Shown: one piece after another, positions 27,007-36,950 of the stretch
Position numbering within the stretch: the first letter of the stretch is position 1
How the letters are laid out: each line of letters starts with the position of its first letter
Source of the DNA: Hyphomicrobiaceae bacterium
GTDB lineage: Bacteria; Pseudomonadota; Alphaproteobacteria; Rhizobiales; Hyphomicrobiaceae
Length of the DNA stretch: 64,000 nucleotides
Assembly (NCBI GenBank): GCA_022844275.1
Contig: JALHMB010000005.1
Location: 1 to 64,000, forward strand
Direction of reading: 5' to 3'
The notes under the pieces: model-generated
Seen by the model: only the letters and a program-made list of their open reading frames with translations
Databases searched by the model: none
Told to the model about the DNA's origin: nothing
Position numbers and translations under genes: made by a program

Positions 27007-27560
27007 GCGACGCCGAGAACGGCATCGTCGTGGAAAATGCGCCGAGCGAGCGACGCGGCTGGCTCTGGGGTGGCCACGCGCGGCTCGGCCTTTCGTTACT
27101 GCTCGCGACGCTAGTGATCGACCAAGTCCACAAGTGGTGGATGCTCAACGTCTATGACATCGCCGCGCAGGAGCCCGTGCGGATCACGCCGTTCTTCGAT
27201 CTCGTGTTCGTCATAAACAAGGGGATCAGCTACGGCCTGCTCGCCCAGGACGGACACGGGGGGCAGTGGACACTCGCCGGATTTGCCGTGCTGACCTCGA
27301 TCGGGCTCTGGATCTGGCTGGTGCGCGGGAATGTGGGTCCGCTAATGGCCGCCTCGCTCGGGCTGATCATCGGCGGCGGGCTTGCCAATGCGCTCGACCG
27401 CGTCATTCTCGGCGGAGTCGCCGACTTCTTCCACCTCTACGCGTATGGCTGGAGCTGGTACGTCTTCAATCTCGCCGACGTCGCCATAGTTGCCGGGGTC
27501 GTGGGGCTGCTATATGACTCTTTCTGGCCGAATCGTAATGATGCCGCAAAGGGCTCATAG
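27003..27560 (+). CDS. lspA: Lipoprotein signal peptidase (signal peptidase II)
   Basis: A 185-residue inner-membrane aspartyl protease that cleaves the signal peptide from diacylglyceryl-prolipoproteins. The catalytic Asp pair is D132 (NALDRV) and D159 (FNLADV). The four hydrophobic helices fit the family, with a slightly long cytoplasmic N-terminus. It is translationally coupled to ileS; the next gene downstream encodes a lipoprotein that is presumably among its substrates. Confidence 0.95.
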   Translation: MSDAENGIVVENAPSERRGWLWGGHARLGLSLLLATLVIDQVHKWWMLNVYDIAAQEPVRITPFFDLVFVINKGISYGLLAQDGHGGQWTLAGFAVLTSIGLWIWLVRGNVGPLMAASLGLIIGGGLANALDRVILGGVADFFHLYAYGWSWYVFNLADVAIVAGVVGLLYDSFWPNRNDAAKGS

Positions 27561-27630
27561 CTATTAGCATTCTGCCACTCAGCGCACCGGGGGATGGGGC
27601 GCCGGTTGGCATAGTTGGGGGTGGCAAGGC

Positions 27631-28116
27631 ATGGCCGCGAAAACAGCACGTATCAGCCGCCGCATCCGCGTGGGAATAGCGACCGTCATTTCAGGCGCCG
27701 CTTTGCTCGGTGGCTGCGCGGACGGCATCGAGATCAACAGCCCGCTGCTCAATTCCATCGGTCTCAGCACGGCCGCGCTGTCGAAAAAGGAAGAGCCGAA
27801 GCTGCAGCCACGCGCGCCGCTCGTGATGCCACCGAGCACGCAGCGCCTTCCGGAGCCGGGTGCAGCGCCCGCGCCTGCTTCTACGGCAGCAGCCAACCCC
27901 GCTTGGCCCAAGGACAGGGATCAGGAACGCGCAGTCGCCGCCGCCCAGAAGAAGTCACAGCAGGCTGAGTACTGCCGCGACGGCAACTGGAAGGAACGGG
28001 CCATGGACGGCGGCGAGAGCCATACCGTCGGGCCTAGCAGCGTCTGCGGCTCGATCTTCGGTGTAATTGGGGACATGTTCAGCGGTCCTCAGCCCGATGC
28101 TTCGCCAAACCCCTGA
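27631..28116 (+). CDS. Small putative lipoprotein downstream of lspA
   Basis: A 161-residue protein with a basic N-terminus, a hydrophobic stretch and a lipobox LLGGC around residue 30, so lipid modification and outer-membrane or periplasmic location are expected. The middle is Pro/Ala-rich and the end carries two Cys. Alphaproteobacteria often place a lipoprotein gene right after lspA (DUF3035 type); this one is in the same place but too diverged or short to assign. Probably in the same transcript, 70 bases after lspA. Confidence 0.65.
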   Translation: MAAKTARISRRIRVGIATVISGAALLGGCADGIEINSPLLNSIGLSTAALSKKEEPKLQPRAPLVMPPSTQRLPEPGAAPAPASTAAANPAWPKDRDQERAVAAAQKKSQQAEYCRDGNWKERAMDGGESHTVGPSSVCGSIFGVIGDMFSGPQPDASPNP

Positions 28117-28160
28117 TCGGCGAGCTGATCTCTCTCGATCTCTGAAAGTTAATATTTAGT

Positions 28161-28260
28161 TGCGGCCCGAGCAGCCGCAGCGCCGGCTTGTTGCATTGCA
28201 AAATAACCATTGCTGCGGCGCAAAAGTCGCACTATATTGTGTGCTGATATCCCAGCACAC
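28161..28260. promoter_or_regulatory. Cluster of four dyads upstream of the Ala/Trp/Pro-rich protein gene
   Basis: Four inverted repeats occur within 100 bases: TGCGGC/GCCGCA (28161-28166, 28174-28179), TTGCATTGCAA (28191-28201), TTGC/GCAA (28210-28213, 28220-28223) and GTGTGCTG/CAGCACAC (28239-28246, 28253-28260). The last ends 15 bases before the gene start and could also form an mRNA hairpin near the ribosome-binding site. TGC/GCA dyads resemble sites of PHA-responsive repressors (PhaR family), but that is only a suggestion. Confidence 0.35.
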
Positions 28261-28275
28261 CGCCGCGAGGCCATC

Positions 28276-28851
28276 ATGATTGCGCGTTCGTTCGAGCTTC
28301 CGGCGACGATGGCCCGCTTCTGGGTCGACAGTTCCCTCCAGATGATGCGGTCGACGAGCGATCTCTGGGCCGGCTTCCTGCTGCCGGCTGCCCGCTCACG
28401 TTCTGCCTCCTCGACAGCCTCGCCTTGGTGGATGCCGCCCCAGGCGTCGAACGCTCCCGCGAACCCGGCTTTCTGGCCTGCGACCATGACCGCCGGCGCG
28501 TGGATGCCGGCGTGGTCAAATGCGCTGTCGATGTCGCCCGGGGCAATGCCAGTCGCCAATCCATTCCTGGCGTGGCTACCCACTGTGGGCGCCGCATCGA
28601 CAAACAACCCGTTCGCCCTATGGCAGCAGATCTGGCTCAATGGCGCGGCGCCGGCCGTCAATAGTTCTTGGCCGGCAGCTGTCACCCCCGCTGCCGTTGA
28701 TCCCCTCTGGCAGCCCGTTGCTGCTGCCTACAGGACTGCCAATGGTCATGCCATGGCCGCTGTCCTCCGCACCATGGCCGACGTCGTCGAGCCCAAACCG
28801 CAGGTCACAGCGGCGCAGTACTGGCCGAACACGCTCGGCACGCGTCACTGA
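28276..28851 (+). CDS. Ala/Trp/Pro-rich hypothetical protein
   Basis: A 191-residue protein opening with an amphipathic helix (MIARSFELPATMARFWVDSSLQMMRSTSDLWAGFL) and continuing with low-complexity sequence rich in Ala, Pro, Trp, Asn and Ser, with repeated PWW, PAFWP and WMPAW-type segments. Family not recognised. Abundant Trp and Met, an amphipathic start and a TGC/GCA-rich promoter make a granule- or surface-associated protein (phasin-like) conceivable but not shown. The frame is open to 28210, but ATG 28276 is preferred. Confidence 0.55.
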   Translation: MIARSFELPATMARFWVDSSLQMMRSTSDLWAGFLLPAARSRSASSTASPWWMPPQASNAPANPAFWPATMTAGAWMPAWSNALSMSPGAMPVANPFLAWLPTVGAASTNNPFALWQQIWLNGAAPAVNSSWPAAVTPAAVDPLWQPVAAAYRTANGHAMAAVLRTMADVVEPKPQVTAAQYWPNTLGTRH

Positions 28852-28864
28852 TCGCCTACCCATC

Positions 28865-29329
28865 TCAGGCTTTCTGCTCCCAGCGTCCGGCATCGCTCTG
28901 GCGCCAGTAGGCCGCCTTGCATCCCTGCGCACGAACCCGCTGCCACTGCGCACGCGCGGCAGCCAGGGCATCCCCGTCGCGCCCGTCGAAGATCACGACG
29001 ATGCGTGTATAGCCCGCGTAAGCTTCCATATCCGCCCCATCGAGCAGGAAGCGAACGCCCGCGCCGTTGTCATTCTCTTCACCGACAGTCAGCAGAATGG
29101 GCTGGCGATCGGGGGCGCTCTCCTTTGCCGTGCCATGCGGCAGGAAGCTGTCCTCGGCATAGGTCCACAAGTGCGCGTCGAGCGCCTCGAGGCGTTCTGT
29201 ACTCCCTACCTGTACGACGGCGCGCCAGCCGCGCTCGAGCGTCCGCTGAAGCAGGCTCGGCAATACCCTTTCGAGCGGCTGGCGCTCGAGGTGATAGAAG
29301 AGCACTTCCGTGGCTGCCGTCTCGCTCAT
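28865..29329 (-). CDS. holC: DNA polymerase III subunit chi
   Basis: A 154-residue protein of the HolC family, which links the clamp loader to SSB in the replisome. Family features include EVLFYHLERQPLERVLPSLLQRTLERGWRA with the VLFYHL opening, and the C-terminal RIVVIFDGRDGDALAAARAQW strand-helix. ATG 29329 matches the family start; the frame extends 17 codons upstream without support. It converges on the 28276-28851 gene with a 13-base gap. Confidence 0.88.
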   Translation of the reverse strand: MSETAATEVLFYHLERQPLERVLPSLLQRTLERGWRAVVQVGSTERLEALDAHLWTYAEDSFLPHGTAKESAPDRQPILLTVGEENDNGAGVRFLLDGADMEAYAGYTRIVVIFDGRDGDALAAARAQWQRVRAQGCKAAYWRQSDAGRWEQKA

Positions 29330-29453
29330 GCGCTGGTCCCTGCCGCCTCTCACTCTATGTATCAGAAACCTGCGGCACATCGTGTCGCTTGAAACCGCCG
29401 GGCGCGCTCACGTATGCTGCGATCCGCGCGGACCCATGCGAGGGCGGCCCTAG

Positions 29454-30197
29454 GTGACAGAACAACAGAAGCAGTTTCCCGAGTTCTATGTGACTGCTCC
29501 GCAGGCGTGTCCCTACCTGCCAGGACGGGCGGAGCGCAAGCTCTTCACCCACCTCACTCACGACAAGCCGCGCGCCCTCATCGACAACCTGCTGAAGGGC
29601 GGCTTCCGGCGCAGCCAGAACATCGCCTACATGCCGTACTGCGAGGGCTGCCAGGCATGCGTCTCGGTGCGCGTGCTCGTGAACGAGTTCGAGCCGAGCC
29701 GCAGCTTCCGGCGAATCCGGGAGCGCAACGGCGACCTCAAGGCACGCCGCATTCAGTCCGTCGCGACATCGGAGCACTTCAGTCTCTTCCGCAGCTATAT
29801 CGATGCCCGTCACGGCGATGGCGGCATGGCCGATATGAGCGTGCTCGACTATGCGATGATGGTCGAGGACTCGATCGTCGATACGTTCCTGACCGAATAC
29901 CGCGTCGGTCCCGACAAGCCGCATCTCCATCGCGCCGAGAGCGCGCCGCTCAAGGCCGTTGCGCTGTGCGACCAGCTCTCCGACGGCATCTCGATGGTCT
30001 ACAGCTTCTACGATCCCGACGAGCATATTCGCAGCATCGGCACCTACATGATCCTCGAGCATATCGAGTATGCACGCCGGCTCGGGCTGCCGTACCTCTA
30101 TCTCGGCTACTGGATCGAGGGCTCGCGCAAGATGAGCTACAAATCGCGGTTCTTGCCGCAGGAGCGCCTCGGCGGCGATGGCTGGACGCGGGCTTGA
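29454..30197 (+). CDS. bpt: Aspartate/glutamate leucyltransferase or arginyltransferase (ATE/Bpt family)
   Basis: A 247-residue tRNA-dependent aminoacyl transferase of the N-degron pathway, adding Leu (Bpt) or Arg to N-terminal acidic residues so ClpS/ClpAP can degrade the protein. The N-terminal [16 protein letters not shown] and [15 protein letters not shown] motifs, with their Cys residues, and the C-terminal [16 protein letters not shown] are characteristic. The start is GTG at 29454. The gene is divergent from holC. Confidence 0.93.
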   Translation: MTEQQKQFPEFYVTAPQACPYLPGRAERKLFTHLTHDKPRALIDNLLKGGFRRSQNIAYMPYCEGCQACVSVRVLVNEFEPSRSFRRIRERNGDLKARRIQSVATSEHFSLFRSYIDARHGDGGMADMSVLDYAMMVEDSIVDTFLTEYRVGPDKPHLHRAESAPLKAVALCDQLSDGISMVYSFYDPDEHIRSIGTYMILEHIEYARRLGLPYLYLGYWIEGSRKMSYKSRFLPQERLGGDGWTRA

Positions 30198-30409
30198 TGG
30201 CGGACGCGACACGGCGCATCAAGCTCTGACGAGCACTTCGGCCGCCCGACATCGCGGCAAGACTTACCAGGACAGAGACAAGCATGGTGGGTGGCGACCC
30301 CTAGAGGTCGCCGCCGAAGGAAGATAGCGCGGGAACACGCGCGGCAGGGACGAGACGCAGTCGTGCGCGCACCGCCAGAGCAGCGGCGCGCACGAGAGGA
30401 TGGAATGCA

Positions 30410-31240
30410 GTGACGGACATCTGGGCCATATTGGCCGACCTGCCGCTGGCAGCACTTGGCGTGAGAATGAGCGCTGTCGCCGTCTTTATCGTGGTCGTGG
30501 CGCTCATATCGGAACGGACGGGGCCATTCTTCGGCGCCATGGTGGCCTCGCTGCCGATCTATACTGGGCCGGTCTTCGTGTTCCTCGCGCTCGACCATCC
30601 GCCAGCGTTTCTGCAGCGCGTCGCGACAGCATCCGTGGCGGCGTTTGCTGTCATTCCCGTCTACCTGATGATTTACGGAGCGCTGGCCTATGCCGGCAAC
30701 TCCATGCTTCTGAGCCTTACGGCGGGGCTGGGGGCGTGGCTGGCGTGCGCAGTATTCGTGCAGATCTACGACTGGTCGCTGCCCGAGGCGGTTCTGTTCG
30801 CCGTTCCGATATTTGCAGCTTCCTTACTGCTCGCACCGCGCTTCATGGATGCCGTGCCGTTGAAAGCTGGTCCACGTTCGTGGACCGATCTGCTTATTCG
30901 CGTGCTGCTCGTGACGCTCGTCGTCGGTATCGTCAATGCCTTGAGCCCGTTCGTGCCGGTTCAGCTCACGGGGATCCTCTCAATTATGCCGATCGTGATG
31001 ACCAGTCTCATCGTCGTTCTGCATAACCGTATTGGTGGCCCCGCGACGGCAGCACTGCTCGCGCATTCGATCGGCGGCCTCATCGGGATGCTGGCGGCGA
31101 TCACCCTGGTTGCCGCCACGGTCGTGCCGTGGGGGCCGGCACTATCGCTCTCGGTCGCGCTCGTTATCTGCGTTTCGTGGAACCTGATCCTAATCGCAGC
31201 AAAGCGCGGCAACGCACTCTTTCCGCGCCGACGTCGCTGA
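30410..31240 (+). CDS. Multi-spanning membrane protein, hypothetical
   Basis: A 276-residue integral membrane protein with about eight hydrophobic segments and an SERTGPFFGAMVASLP loop. A repeat-like resemblance between that and a later loop (RIGGPATAALLAHSIGG) hints at a duplicated transporter fold. The start is GTG 30410 with a GGATGGA ribosome-binding site. Family not recognised; a small-molecule exporter or permease is possible. Confidence 0.65.
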   Translation: MTDIWAILADLPLAALGVRMSAVAVFIVVVALISERTGPFFGAMVASLPIYTGPVFVFLALDHPPAFLQRVATASVAAFAVIPVYLMIYGALAYAGNSMLLSLTAGLGAWLACAVFVQIYDWSLPEAVLFAVPIFAASLLLAPRFMDAVPLKAGPRSWTDLLIRVLLVTLVVGIVNALSPFVPVQLTGILSIMPIVMTSLIVVLHNRIGGPATAALLAHSIGGLIGMLAAITLVAATVVPWGPALSLSVALVICVSWNLILIAAKRGNALFPRRRR

Positions 31241-31249
31241 GCACACTTC

Positions 31250-31627
31250 TCAGTCGACCACCGCCTGACACTCGATCTCGACCTTCATGCGCGGGTCGAC
31301 GAGCCCCTTCACCTCGACCAGCGTCGAGGCCGGCCGGTTCTCGCCGAAGTAGGCAATGCGGCGTGGATTGATCGACGCCCGCTCGCTGATGTCGGTCATG
31401 AAGACCTGCACCTTCGTCACATGCTCCGGGCCTGCGCCGGCCGCCTTGAGGCACTCATCCATTGTGTCCATGGCAATGTCGAACTGCGCGACTGTATCCG
31501 GCGGAATGTGACCGTTAGCCTCCATGCCGACGACGCCCGACACCCACACGAGATTGCCGGCCCGGACGACATGGCAATAGTGGCTGACCGGGGTCATGAT
31601 GCCCGGAACCATGATGCGCTGGATCAT
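31250..31627 (-). CDS. RidA (YjgF/YER057c/UK114) family protein
   Basis: A 125-residue trimeric Rid-superfamily protein with GNLVWVSGVVG, AAGAGPEHVTKVQVFMTD and ENRPASTLVEVKGL. The active Arg of canonical RidA enamine/imine deaminases (ARLP in E. coli RidA) is not present here (VKGLVDP), so it belongs to a non-archetypal Rid subfamily and may not deaminate 2-aminoacrylate. GGGAG upstream supports ATG 31627; GTG 31648 is an alternative. Confidence 0.85.
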   Translation of the reverse strand: MIQRIMVPGIMTPVSHYCHVVRAGNLVWVSGVVGMEANGHIPPDTVAQFDIAMDTMDECLKAAGAGPEHVTKVQVFMTDISERASINPRRIAYFGENRPASTLVEVKGLVDPRMKVEIECQAVVD

Positions 31628-31742
31628 CTCCAATATCTCCCAATGCACTTCGGATCTGCGTCAGCGGACTATAGCGCTCCACACGTGCGTGTCGATCTTT
31701 GGCCGGCCACGAATTAGACTCCGAAACTCAGGAGGAAACATC

Positions 31743-32483
31743 ATGATCGAAGAAACGCTCGACATCCAAACCCGCGACGGCGCCATGGAGACCTTCGTCT
31801 GCCGACCGGATCGCGGTACGCACCCGGCCGTGCTGTTGCTGATGGACGCCCCCGGAATCCGCGAAGAGCTGCGCGACATGACGCGGCGGCTCACCTCGGT
31901 CGGCTACTGCGTGCTACTGCCGAACCTCTACTATCGCGCCGGTCGCGACTCGAAATTCGATCCGGCGACCGTACTTACGAACGGCAGTCCTGAGCACACG
32001 CGCATGCGGGCTATCCGCACCAAGATGACTATTCCGCCGATCATGGACGATGTCGCAGCGATGATGTCGTTCCTCGATGGTCGCGAGGGCGTGAAGGCCG
32101 GCCCCATCGGCGTGCACGGCTACTGCATGAGCGGGCCATACGCGCTCGCCGCCGCCGCACGCTATCCGGACCGCGTCGCGGCTGCCGCCTCCTTCTATGG
32201 AACCTGGCTCGTCAGCGACGCCGTGGAGAGCCCACACCTCACACTCGGCCAAGCCAAGGGCGAACTCTACATCGCCTGCGCCGAGATCGACGAGCTGGCA
32301 CCACTGCCGATGGTCGCGGAACTCAAGAAGCTCTTCGATGCGTCCGGCAATCCGGGCGAGCTCGAGATCTATCCCGGCGTGCATCACGGCTTTGGCTTCC
32401 CGAACCGCAAGATCTACGACAAGCCCGCCGCCGAACGGCATTGGGAGCGGCTCATCGCGCTGTACCGCAGGCGATTGGGGTAG
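31743..32483 (+). CDS. Dienelactone hydrolase family protein
   Basis: A 246-residue alpha/beta hydrolase with a Cys nucleophile in GYCMSG, an Asp in the EIDELAP segment and His in GVHHGFGF, the Cys-Asp-His triad of dienelactone hydrolase. AGGAGG precedes ATG 31743 with good spacing. It may act on lactones or similar esters from ring-cleavage pathways, but no such pathway is adjacent. Divergent from the RidA-like gene. Confidence 0.9.
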   Translation: MIEETLDIQTRDGAMETFVCRPDRGTHPAVLLLMDAPGIREELRDMTRRLTSVGYCVLLPNLYYRAGRDSKFDPATVLTNGSPEHTRMRAIRTKMTIPPIMDDVAAMMSFLDGREGVKAGPIGVHGYCMSGPYALAAAARYPDRVAAAASFYGTWLVSDAVESPHLTLGQAKGELYIACAEIDELAPLPMVAELKKLFDASGNPGELEIYPGVHHGFGFPNRKIYDKPAAERHWERLIALYRRRLG

Positions 32484-32539
32484 TAGATGCCGACCGACAT
32501 CCCCAAATGATCTAGCGAATAAAGCCAAAGGGGATGTGA

Positions 32540-32770
32540 ATGGCCAGGAAGCCTGCGACACGCGATCTCGAGAAGGCCTACAGCACGGCGCAGTTCGTCG
32601 CGAAATTGCGGCGGTTCGCAGATGCTTTGGAGCAAGGCAAGCCGTTCGTCATCCAGATCGCCGGAGAACGTGTACGCGTGCCCGCGCGCGCTCAATTCAA
32701 CATCGAGCACGAACGCGGCACGGAAGACGAAGAGATCGAATTTCAAATCAAGTGGAAGACTGAGAGCTGA
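32540..32770 (+). CDS. Amphi-Trp domain-containing protein
   Basis: A 76-residue protein ending in the alternating, Trp-containing strand IEFQIKWK that names the amphi-Trp domain. The central GKPFVIQIAGERVRVPA also fits. The function of this domain is not established. ATG 32540 follows AAAGGGG. The gene converges on the next with an 8-base gap. Confidence 0.85.
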   Translation: MARKPATRDLEKAYSTAQFVAKLRRFADALEQGKPFVIQIAGERVRVPARAQFNIEHERGTEDEEIEFQIKWKTES

Positions 32771-32778
32771 GGCGCACG

Positions 32779-33060
32779 TCAGCTGCAAAACTGAATGAGA
32801 CGCCAGCTCGTGACCTTGCACCTCTCGCGGCCATTTTTGTCGGTAGTGCACGTCCGGTTTGGCTCACGGCGATAGGAGCAGTAGATACCGGGTGCGGGGA
32901 AACCTTCGTAGCCCCGCTCAGGGCGCTTGGTCTTGCGCTCCCACTCCTGCGGCTCGATGCGGTATCCGAATTGAGCGGCGGCCGGATTGATCGGAGCCGA
33001 AGCGGCAAGAGCAGCGAGCGCTCCAGCGGCGGCAATGCTGCGTGTAAATCTCTTGTACAT
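32779..33060 (-). CDS. Small secreted Cys-containing protein
   Basis: A 93-residue protein with a clear signal peptide (MYKRFTRSIAAAGALAALAASAPINPAAA). The mature part has four Cys residues (IYCSYRREPNRTCTTDKNGRERCKVTSWRLIQFC), which probably form two disulfides in the periplasm. Family not recognised. ATG 33060 starts the signal peptide. It lies downstream of the transketolase gene's opposite end and is transcribed leftward on its own. Confidence 0.65.
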   Translation of the reverse strand: MYKRFTRSIAAAGALAALAASAPINPAAAQFGYRIEPQEWERKTKRPERGYEGFPAPGIYCSYRREPNRTCTTDKNGRERCKVTSWRLIQFCS

Positions 33061-33167
33061 GAGGCCCTCACCTCGCACAGTTGCCCATGCTCGCGCCGAC
33101 ATAGGCCCGCGCATGTTCGGGAACTCCTCACATATAGGAAGCGTTCCCAGCCCCGCCTAGCAGGCCA

Positions 33168-35162
33168 TCAGCCAATCAGCTTTTGCGCGGTCTCGGCAAC
33201 GCGCTCCGGCGTCAGACCGAAGTGGGCGAAGAGCTTGGCCGCCGGTGCCGAGGCCCCGAAGTACGATAAGCCGATAAAGGCATCATCCGGCCGCAGCCAT
33301 TCGCGCCAACCCTGCTCGACGGCCGCCTCGATCGCAACGCGCGGCGCATTGCCGAGCACAGCCTGCTGATAGGCCGCCGACTGTTTGCGGAAAAGCTCGA
33401 AGGAGGGCAGCGAAACAACCGCCGCCGCGATGCCCTTTGCTGCCAGCAGATCCGCAGCCTTGACGGCGATGCCGATCTCCGAGCCGGTTGCGATCAGCGT
33501 AACCGCGCACTTGCCCTGGGCTTCCCGGAGCACGTAGCCGCCTTTGGCGCTCAGGTTCTCGCCGAGCGGACCCTTGCGCACGTTCGGCACATTCTGCCGG
33601 GTGAGCGCGAGCACGGACGGCGTCTCGGTGGATGCCGCGGCGAGCGCCCAGCACTCTGCGGTCTCGACGCCGTCGGCGGGACGGAGCACATTCAGATTGG
33701 GGATCGCACGCAGTGCCGCCAGATGCTCGATCGGCTGGTGCGTCGGCCCATCCTCGCCGAGCCCGATCGAATCGTGCGTGAAGACATAGACGACCGGCTG
33801 ACGCATGAGAGCTGCGAGTCGGATAGAGGGGCGGCAGTAATCGGAGAACACGAGGAACGTGCCGCCGTACGGGATGAGGCCGCCGTAGAGCGCCATGCCG
33901 TTCATGGCCGCGGCCATGCCATGCTCGCGAATGCCGTAGTAGAGATAGCTGCCCGAGAAGTCGCCATTCACGATCGGCTTCTGGCTCTTGGCCTTCGTGT
34001 TGTTGGAGCCCGTGAGATCTGCCGAGCCGCCGACAAGCGCCGGCTGCGCCGCGACAAGTGCCTCGAGCGCACGCTCGGACCACACGCGCGTCGCGCGCTC
34101 GGCGGTTTCAGCTGCCGCCGCCTCGCGTAGGTTTAGGACAGCCGCATTTACATCTGCTGCGCGCGCCGCAGCCGGATGCTCGAAGGCCTCGCGCTCGCGC
34201 GCGTCGAGCTTCTTCCAGCTCTGCTCCCAGACCTCGCGCGCCGCACGTCCGCGCGAACCAGCCGCACGCCATGCGCTGAGAACTGCAGCGGGTACCTCGA
34301 ACGGCGCACTCTTCCAGTCGAGCTTCTCTCTAGCGCCGGCGATCTCTTCCGCACCGAGCGGCGAGCCGTGCGTCGAAGCCGTGCCGGCTTTCTTCGGCGC
34401 GCCATAGCCGATCACGGTCTTGCAGGCGATCAGCCACGGCTTGCTGTCGTCGGCGCGCGCGGTGGCAAGCGCCTTGCGCACGGCGTCCATGTCGTGACCA
34501 TCGATGGCAAGGGTGTTCCAGCCGGCAGCCTTGAAGCGCCCGATCTGATCCTCGCTCGTCGAGAGCGTCGTCGGACCGTCGATCGAAATGCCGTTGTCGT
34601 CGAAGAGCACGATGAGGCGCCCGAGACCGAGATGCCCCGCGAGACCGATCGCCTCCTGCGAGATGCCTTCCATGAGGCAGCCGTCGCCGGCAATGACGTA
34701 TGTGCGATTGTCGAACAGCTCACCATGGCGCGCATTCCAGATGCGCTCGGCAATCGCCATGCCGACGGCATTGCCAAGACCCTGGCCAAGCGGCCCTGTC
34801 GTCGTCTCGATGCCCTCGGCGTGGCCGTACTCGGGATGGCCGGCCGTCTTCGATCCGAGCTGACGGAAGTTCTTGATCTCCTCGATGGTCATGCCCGGAT
34901 AGCCGGTCAGATAGAGGAGGGAATAGAGCAGCATGGAGCCGTGCCCAGCCGATAGCACGAAGCGATCGCGCGCCGGCCAGCGGGGGGCGGCGGCATCGAA
35001 CTTCAGCACCTCGGTGAACAGCACGGTCGCCACGTCGGCCATGCCCATGGGCATGCCGGGGTGACCGGACTTCGCCGCCTCGACGGCGTCCATTGATAGC
35101 GCCCGGATGGCATTCGCCATCTCGCGGGTCGCGAGCGCGGCCCCGTTCGCCTTGTCAGTCAT
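33168..35162 (-). CDS. tkt: Transketolase
   Basis: A 664-residue thiamine-diphosphate enzyme transferring two-carbon ketol units in the pentose-phosphate and Calvin pathways. The ThDP-binding [13 protein letters not shown] motif, with its Gly-Asp-Gly, and the [11 protein letters not shown] segment are present. The pyrimidine domain has [17 protein letters not shown], with the catalytic Glu before the His. The C-terminal transketolase domain is complete. Length is typical. It appears to be transcribed alone. Confidence 0.95.
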   Translation of the reverse strand: MTDKANGAALATREMANAIRALSMDAVEAAKSGHPGMPMGMADVATVLFTEVLKFDAAAPRWPARDRFVLSAGHGSMLLYSLLYLTGYPGMTIEEIKNFRQLGSKTAGHPEYGHAEGIETTTGPLGQGLGNAVGMAIAERIWNARHGELFDNRTYVIAGDGCLMEGISQEAIGLAGHLGLGRLIVLFDDNGISIDGPTTLSTSEDQIGRFKAAGWNTLAIDGHDMDAVRKALATARADDSKPWLIACKTVIGYGAPKKAGTASTHGSPLGAEEIAGAREKLDWKSAPFEVPAAVLSAWRAAGSRGRAAREVWEQSWKKLDAREREAFEHPAAARAADVNAAVLNLREAAAAETAERATRVWSERALEALVAAQPALVGGSADLTGSNNTKAKSQKPIVNGDFSGSYLYYGIREHGMAAAMNGMALYGGLIPYGGTFLVFSDYCRPSIRLAALMRQPVVYVFTHDSIGLGEDGPTHQPIEHLAALRAIPNLNVLRPADGVETAECWALAAASTETPSVLALTRQNVPNVRKGPLGENLSAKGGYVLREAQGKCAVTLIATGSEIGIAVKAADLLAAKGIAAAVVSLPSFELFRKQSAAYQQAVLGNAPRVAIEAAVEQGWREWLRPDDAFIGLSYFGASAPAAKLFAHFGLTPERVAETAQKLIG

Positions 35163-35276
35163 GCGCGCAGTCCCTGCTCGTCGTGGCCCCCAAAAACCGA
35201 TGGAGACGCGGAAGGATGGCGCACCATTAACGGGGCAAGGCGCGGGCGTCCACCATCCTTGGCCGGCTTATCCCGT

Positions 35277-36140
35277 TCATGCCGTCGCAGCGGCCACGAG
35301 ATTACGGAGGCCGATCAGTGAACGCCGTGTCGCCCCGATCGGCTCGTCGTGGACATGCGTTTCGACCGAAAGGGTCAGCGCGCGTCCAGCGGCCGCGGCA
35401 AGGCAGTCCTTGATGAAGGCGCCATAGGGAACATCACCCTCGCCCACAGCCACATGCCGGCGCCCGGCGCCGATCGAGAAATCCTTGAAATGCATATGAT
35501 CGACAAACGGCATCAGGGCCGCCATCCGCGCCGCGTCCGGAACGACGCCCTTGGCGTAGATATTGCCGATGTCAAGCAGGGCCTTGAGGCGCGGATGACG
35601 CCGGGCCTGCATGAGCGCCATCAGGTCCGTTTCGTCCTGGATGTTGCACACCGGCTCGTTCTCGACGTGGAGGACGAGATCTTCGCGCTCCGCGAGGGCC
35701 AGCAATTCATCCAAAGCCGCATCGAGATCGGCGAGCCTGAATCCCTCATGCGTGAGGAAGCTGAAGATCCGGACATTACGCGTGCCAAGCCGATGCGCGG
35801 CATCTGCCGTCATACGAGCGATATCGCCGAGCGATCGTGAGCCGATCTCGAAGCCGAACTGATCGCCCAATCTGGCGGCTGTACGTCCCGGTGCCGCCCA
35901 TTTGAGTAGGGGCGAGGCCAGCCCGACCACTTTGATCCCGGCATCGGCGACCTGCCGCGCCATGTCCTTCTGTTCACCCGCGGAGAGCGCAAGAAAGTTG
36001 CGTCCTTCGATGGACCGCATCTCCAGCGCCTGGACGCCATTTTCGCGCGCGAAAGCAATTGTCTGCGCCAGCGGCGCCTTTAGCTCGTCATTGACGAACG
36101 CAAGCGTATGCTGAGCTGCCATGGCCGAACTTTGCTGCAT
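35277..36140 (-). CDS. Sugar phosphate isomerase/epimerase (xylose isomerase-like TIM barrel)
   Basis: A 287-residue TIM-barrel protein. The expected metal ligands are seen in sequence order: Glu in HVENEP, Asp in LLDIGNIY, His in HMHFKDF and Glu in [10 protein letters not shown]. Substrates in this family range from inosose to hydroxypyruvate, and no substrate can be chosen. Both ATG 36140 and ATG 36122 (MAAQHT) are possible; the first is used. Divergent from the VIT transporter, 74 bases away. Confidence 0.82.
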   Translation of the reverse strand: MQQSSAMAAQHTLAFVNDELKAPLAQTIAFARENGVQALEMRSIEGRNFLALSAGEQKDMARQVADAGIKVVGLASPLLKWAAPGRTAARLGDQFGFEIGSRSLGDIARMTADAAHRLGTRNVRIFSFLTHEGFRLADLDAALDELLALAEREDLVLHVENEPVCNIQDETDLMALMQARRHPRLKALLDIGNIYAKGVVPDAARMAALMPFVDHMHFKDFSIGAGRRHVAVGEGDVPYGAFIKDCLAAAAGRALTLSVETHVHDEPIGATRRSLIGLRNLVAAATA

Positions 36141-36214
36141 CTTGGACCCGTCCCCTCTCCCTCCGGCATGATACGAAGCAATCTCGCAGCCAAGCAGAAT
36201 GCGGTAGAGGCGCC

Positions 36215-36946
36215 ATGAGATTAGAGCACGAGCACGATGCCGTGGCCATACGCGCAAGGCTGGCCGCCGGCAGCCGGCCAAACTATCTGCGCGACTGGAT
36301 CTACGGCGGGATCGACGGCGCCGTCACCACATTCGCAATCATTGCCGGCGTGGTCGGCGCGGGCCTGCAACCATACATCATCGTCATTCTGGGCTTGGCC
36401 AACCTGCTGGCCGACGGCTTCTCCATGGCCGCAAGTAATTATCTCGGCACACGCGCAGAGCGCGATGAAGTCGCAAAGCTTACCGAAATGGAGCAGCGCC
36501 ATATCCAGCTCGCCCCCGAAGGAGAGCGTTCCGAGATCCGCGAAATCCTTCGCAGCAAGGGGCTCGACGGACAGGTTCTCGAAGACGCCGTGAAGGCCAT
36601 CACCTCGAACACCTCAACCTGGGTCAATATGATGATGGTCGAGGAGCACGGCGTATCGCGTCAGCAAAGATCGCCTCTCGTATCCGGGGCGAGCACATTT
36701 ACTGCTTTTGCCATCTGTGGCGCGGTCCCTCTCGCCCCCTTCGTCGTCGGCGGCGAGCACGCCTTCTTTTGGGCGTCGGTCCTCGTGGGCCTGACATTCT
36801 TCGCTATCGGGGCCGCCAAGAGCCGGTGGTCGCTCGCACCCTGGTGGCGAGCCGGATTGGAGACCCTCGCCGTCGGAGCGAGCGCGGCAGCGCTGGCCTA
36901 TGTCGTGGGACATGTACTCCAGGGCTTTGCGCCTGGCCTTTCGTGA
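36215..36946 (+). CDS. VIT1/CCC1 family iron/manganese transporter
   Basis: A 243-residue membrane protein of the vacuolar-iron-transporter family. [26 protein letters not shown] forms helix 1 and [20 protein letters not shown] helix 2. The cytoplasmic metal-binding helices follow with many Glu residues ([22 protein letters not shown]), then three more helices. It likely exports or stores Fe2+/Mn2+. ATG 36215 fits the family start. Confidence 0.9.
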   Translation: MRLEHEHDAVAIRARLAAGSRPNYLRDWIYGGIDGAVTTFAIIAGVVGAGLQPYIIVILGLANLLADGFSMAASNYLGTRAERDEVAKLTEMEQRHIQLAPEGERSEIREILRSKGLDGQVLEDAVKAITSNTSTWVNMMMVEEHGVSRQQRSPLVSGASTFTAFAICGAVPLAPFVVGGEHAFFWASVLVGLTFFAIGAAKSRWSLAPWWRAGLETLAVGASAAALAYVVGHVLQGFAPGLS

Positions 36947-36950
36947 TCCA

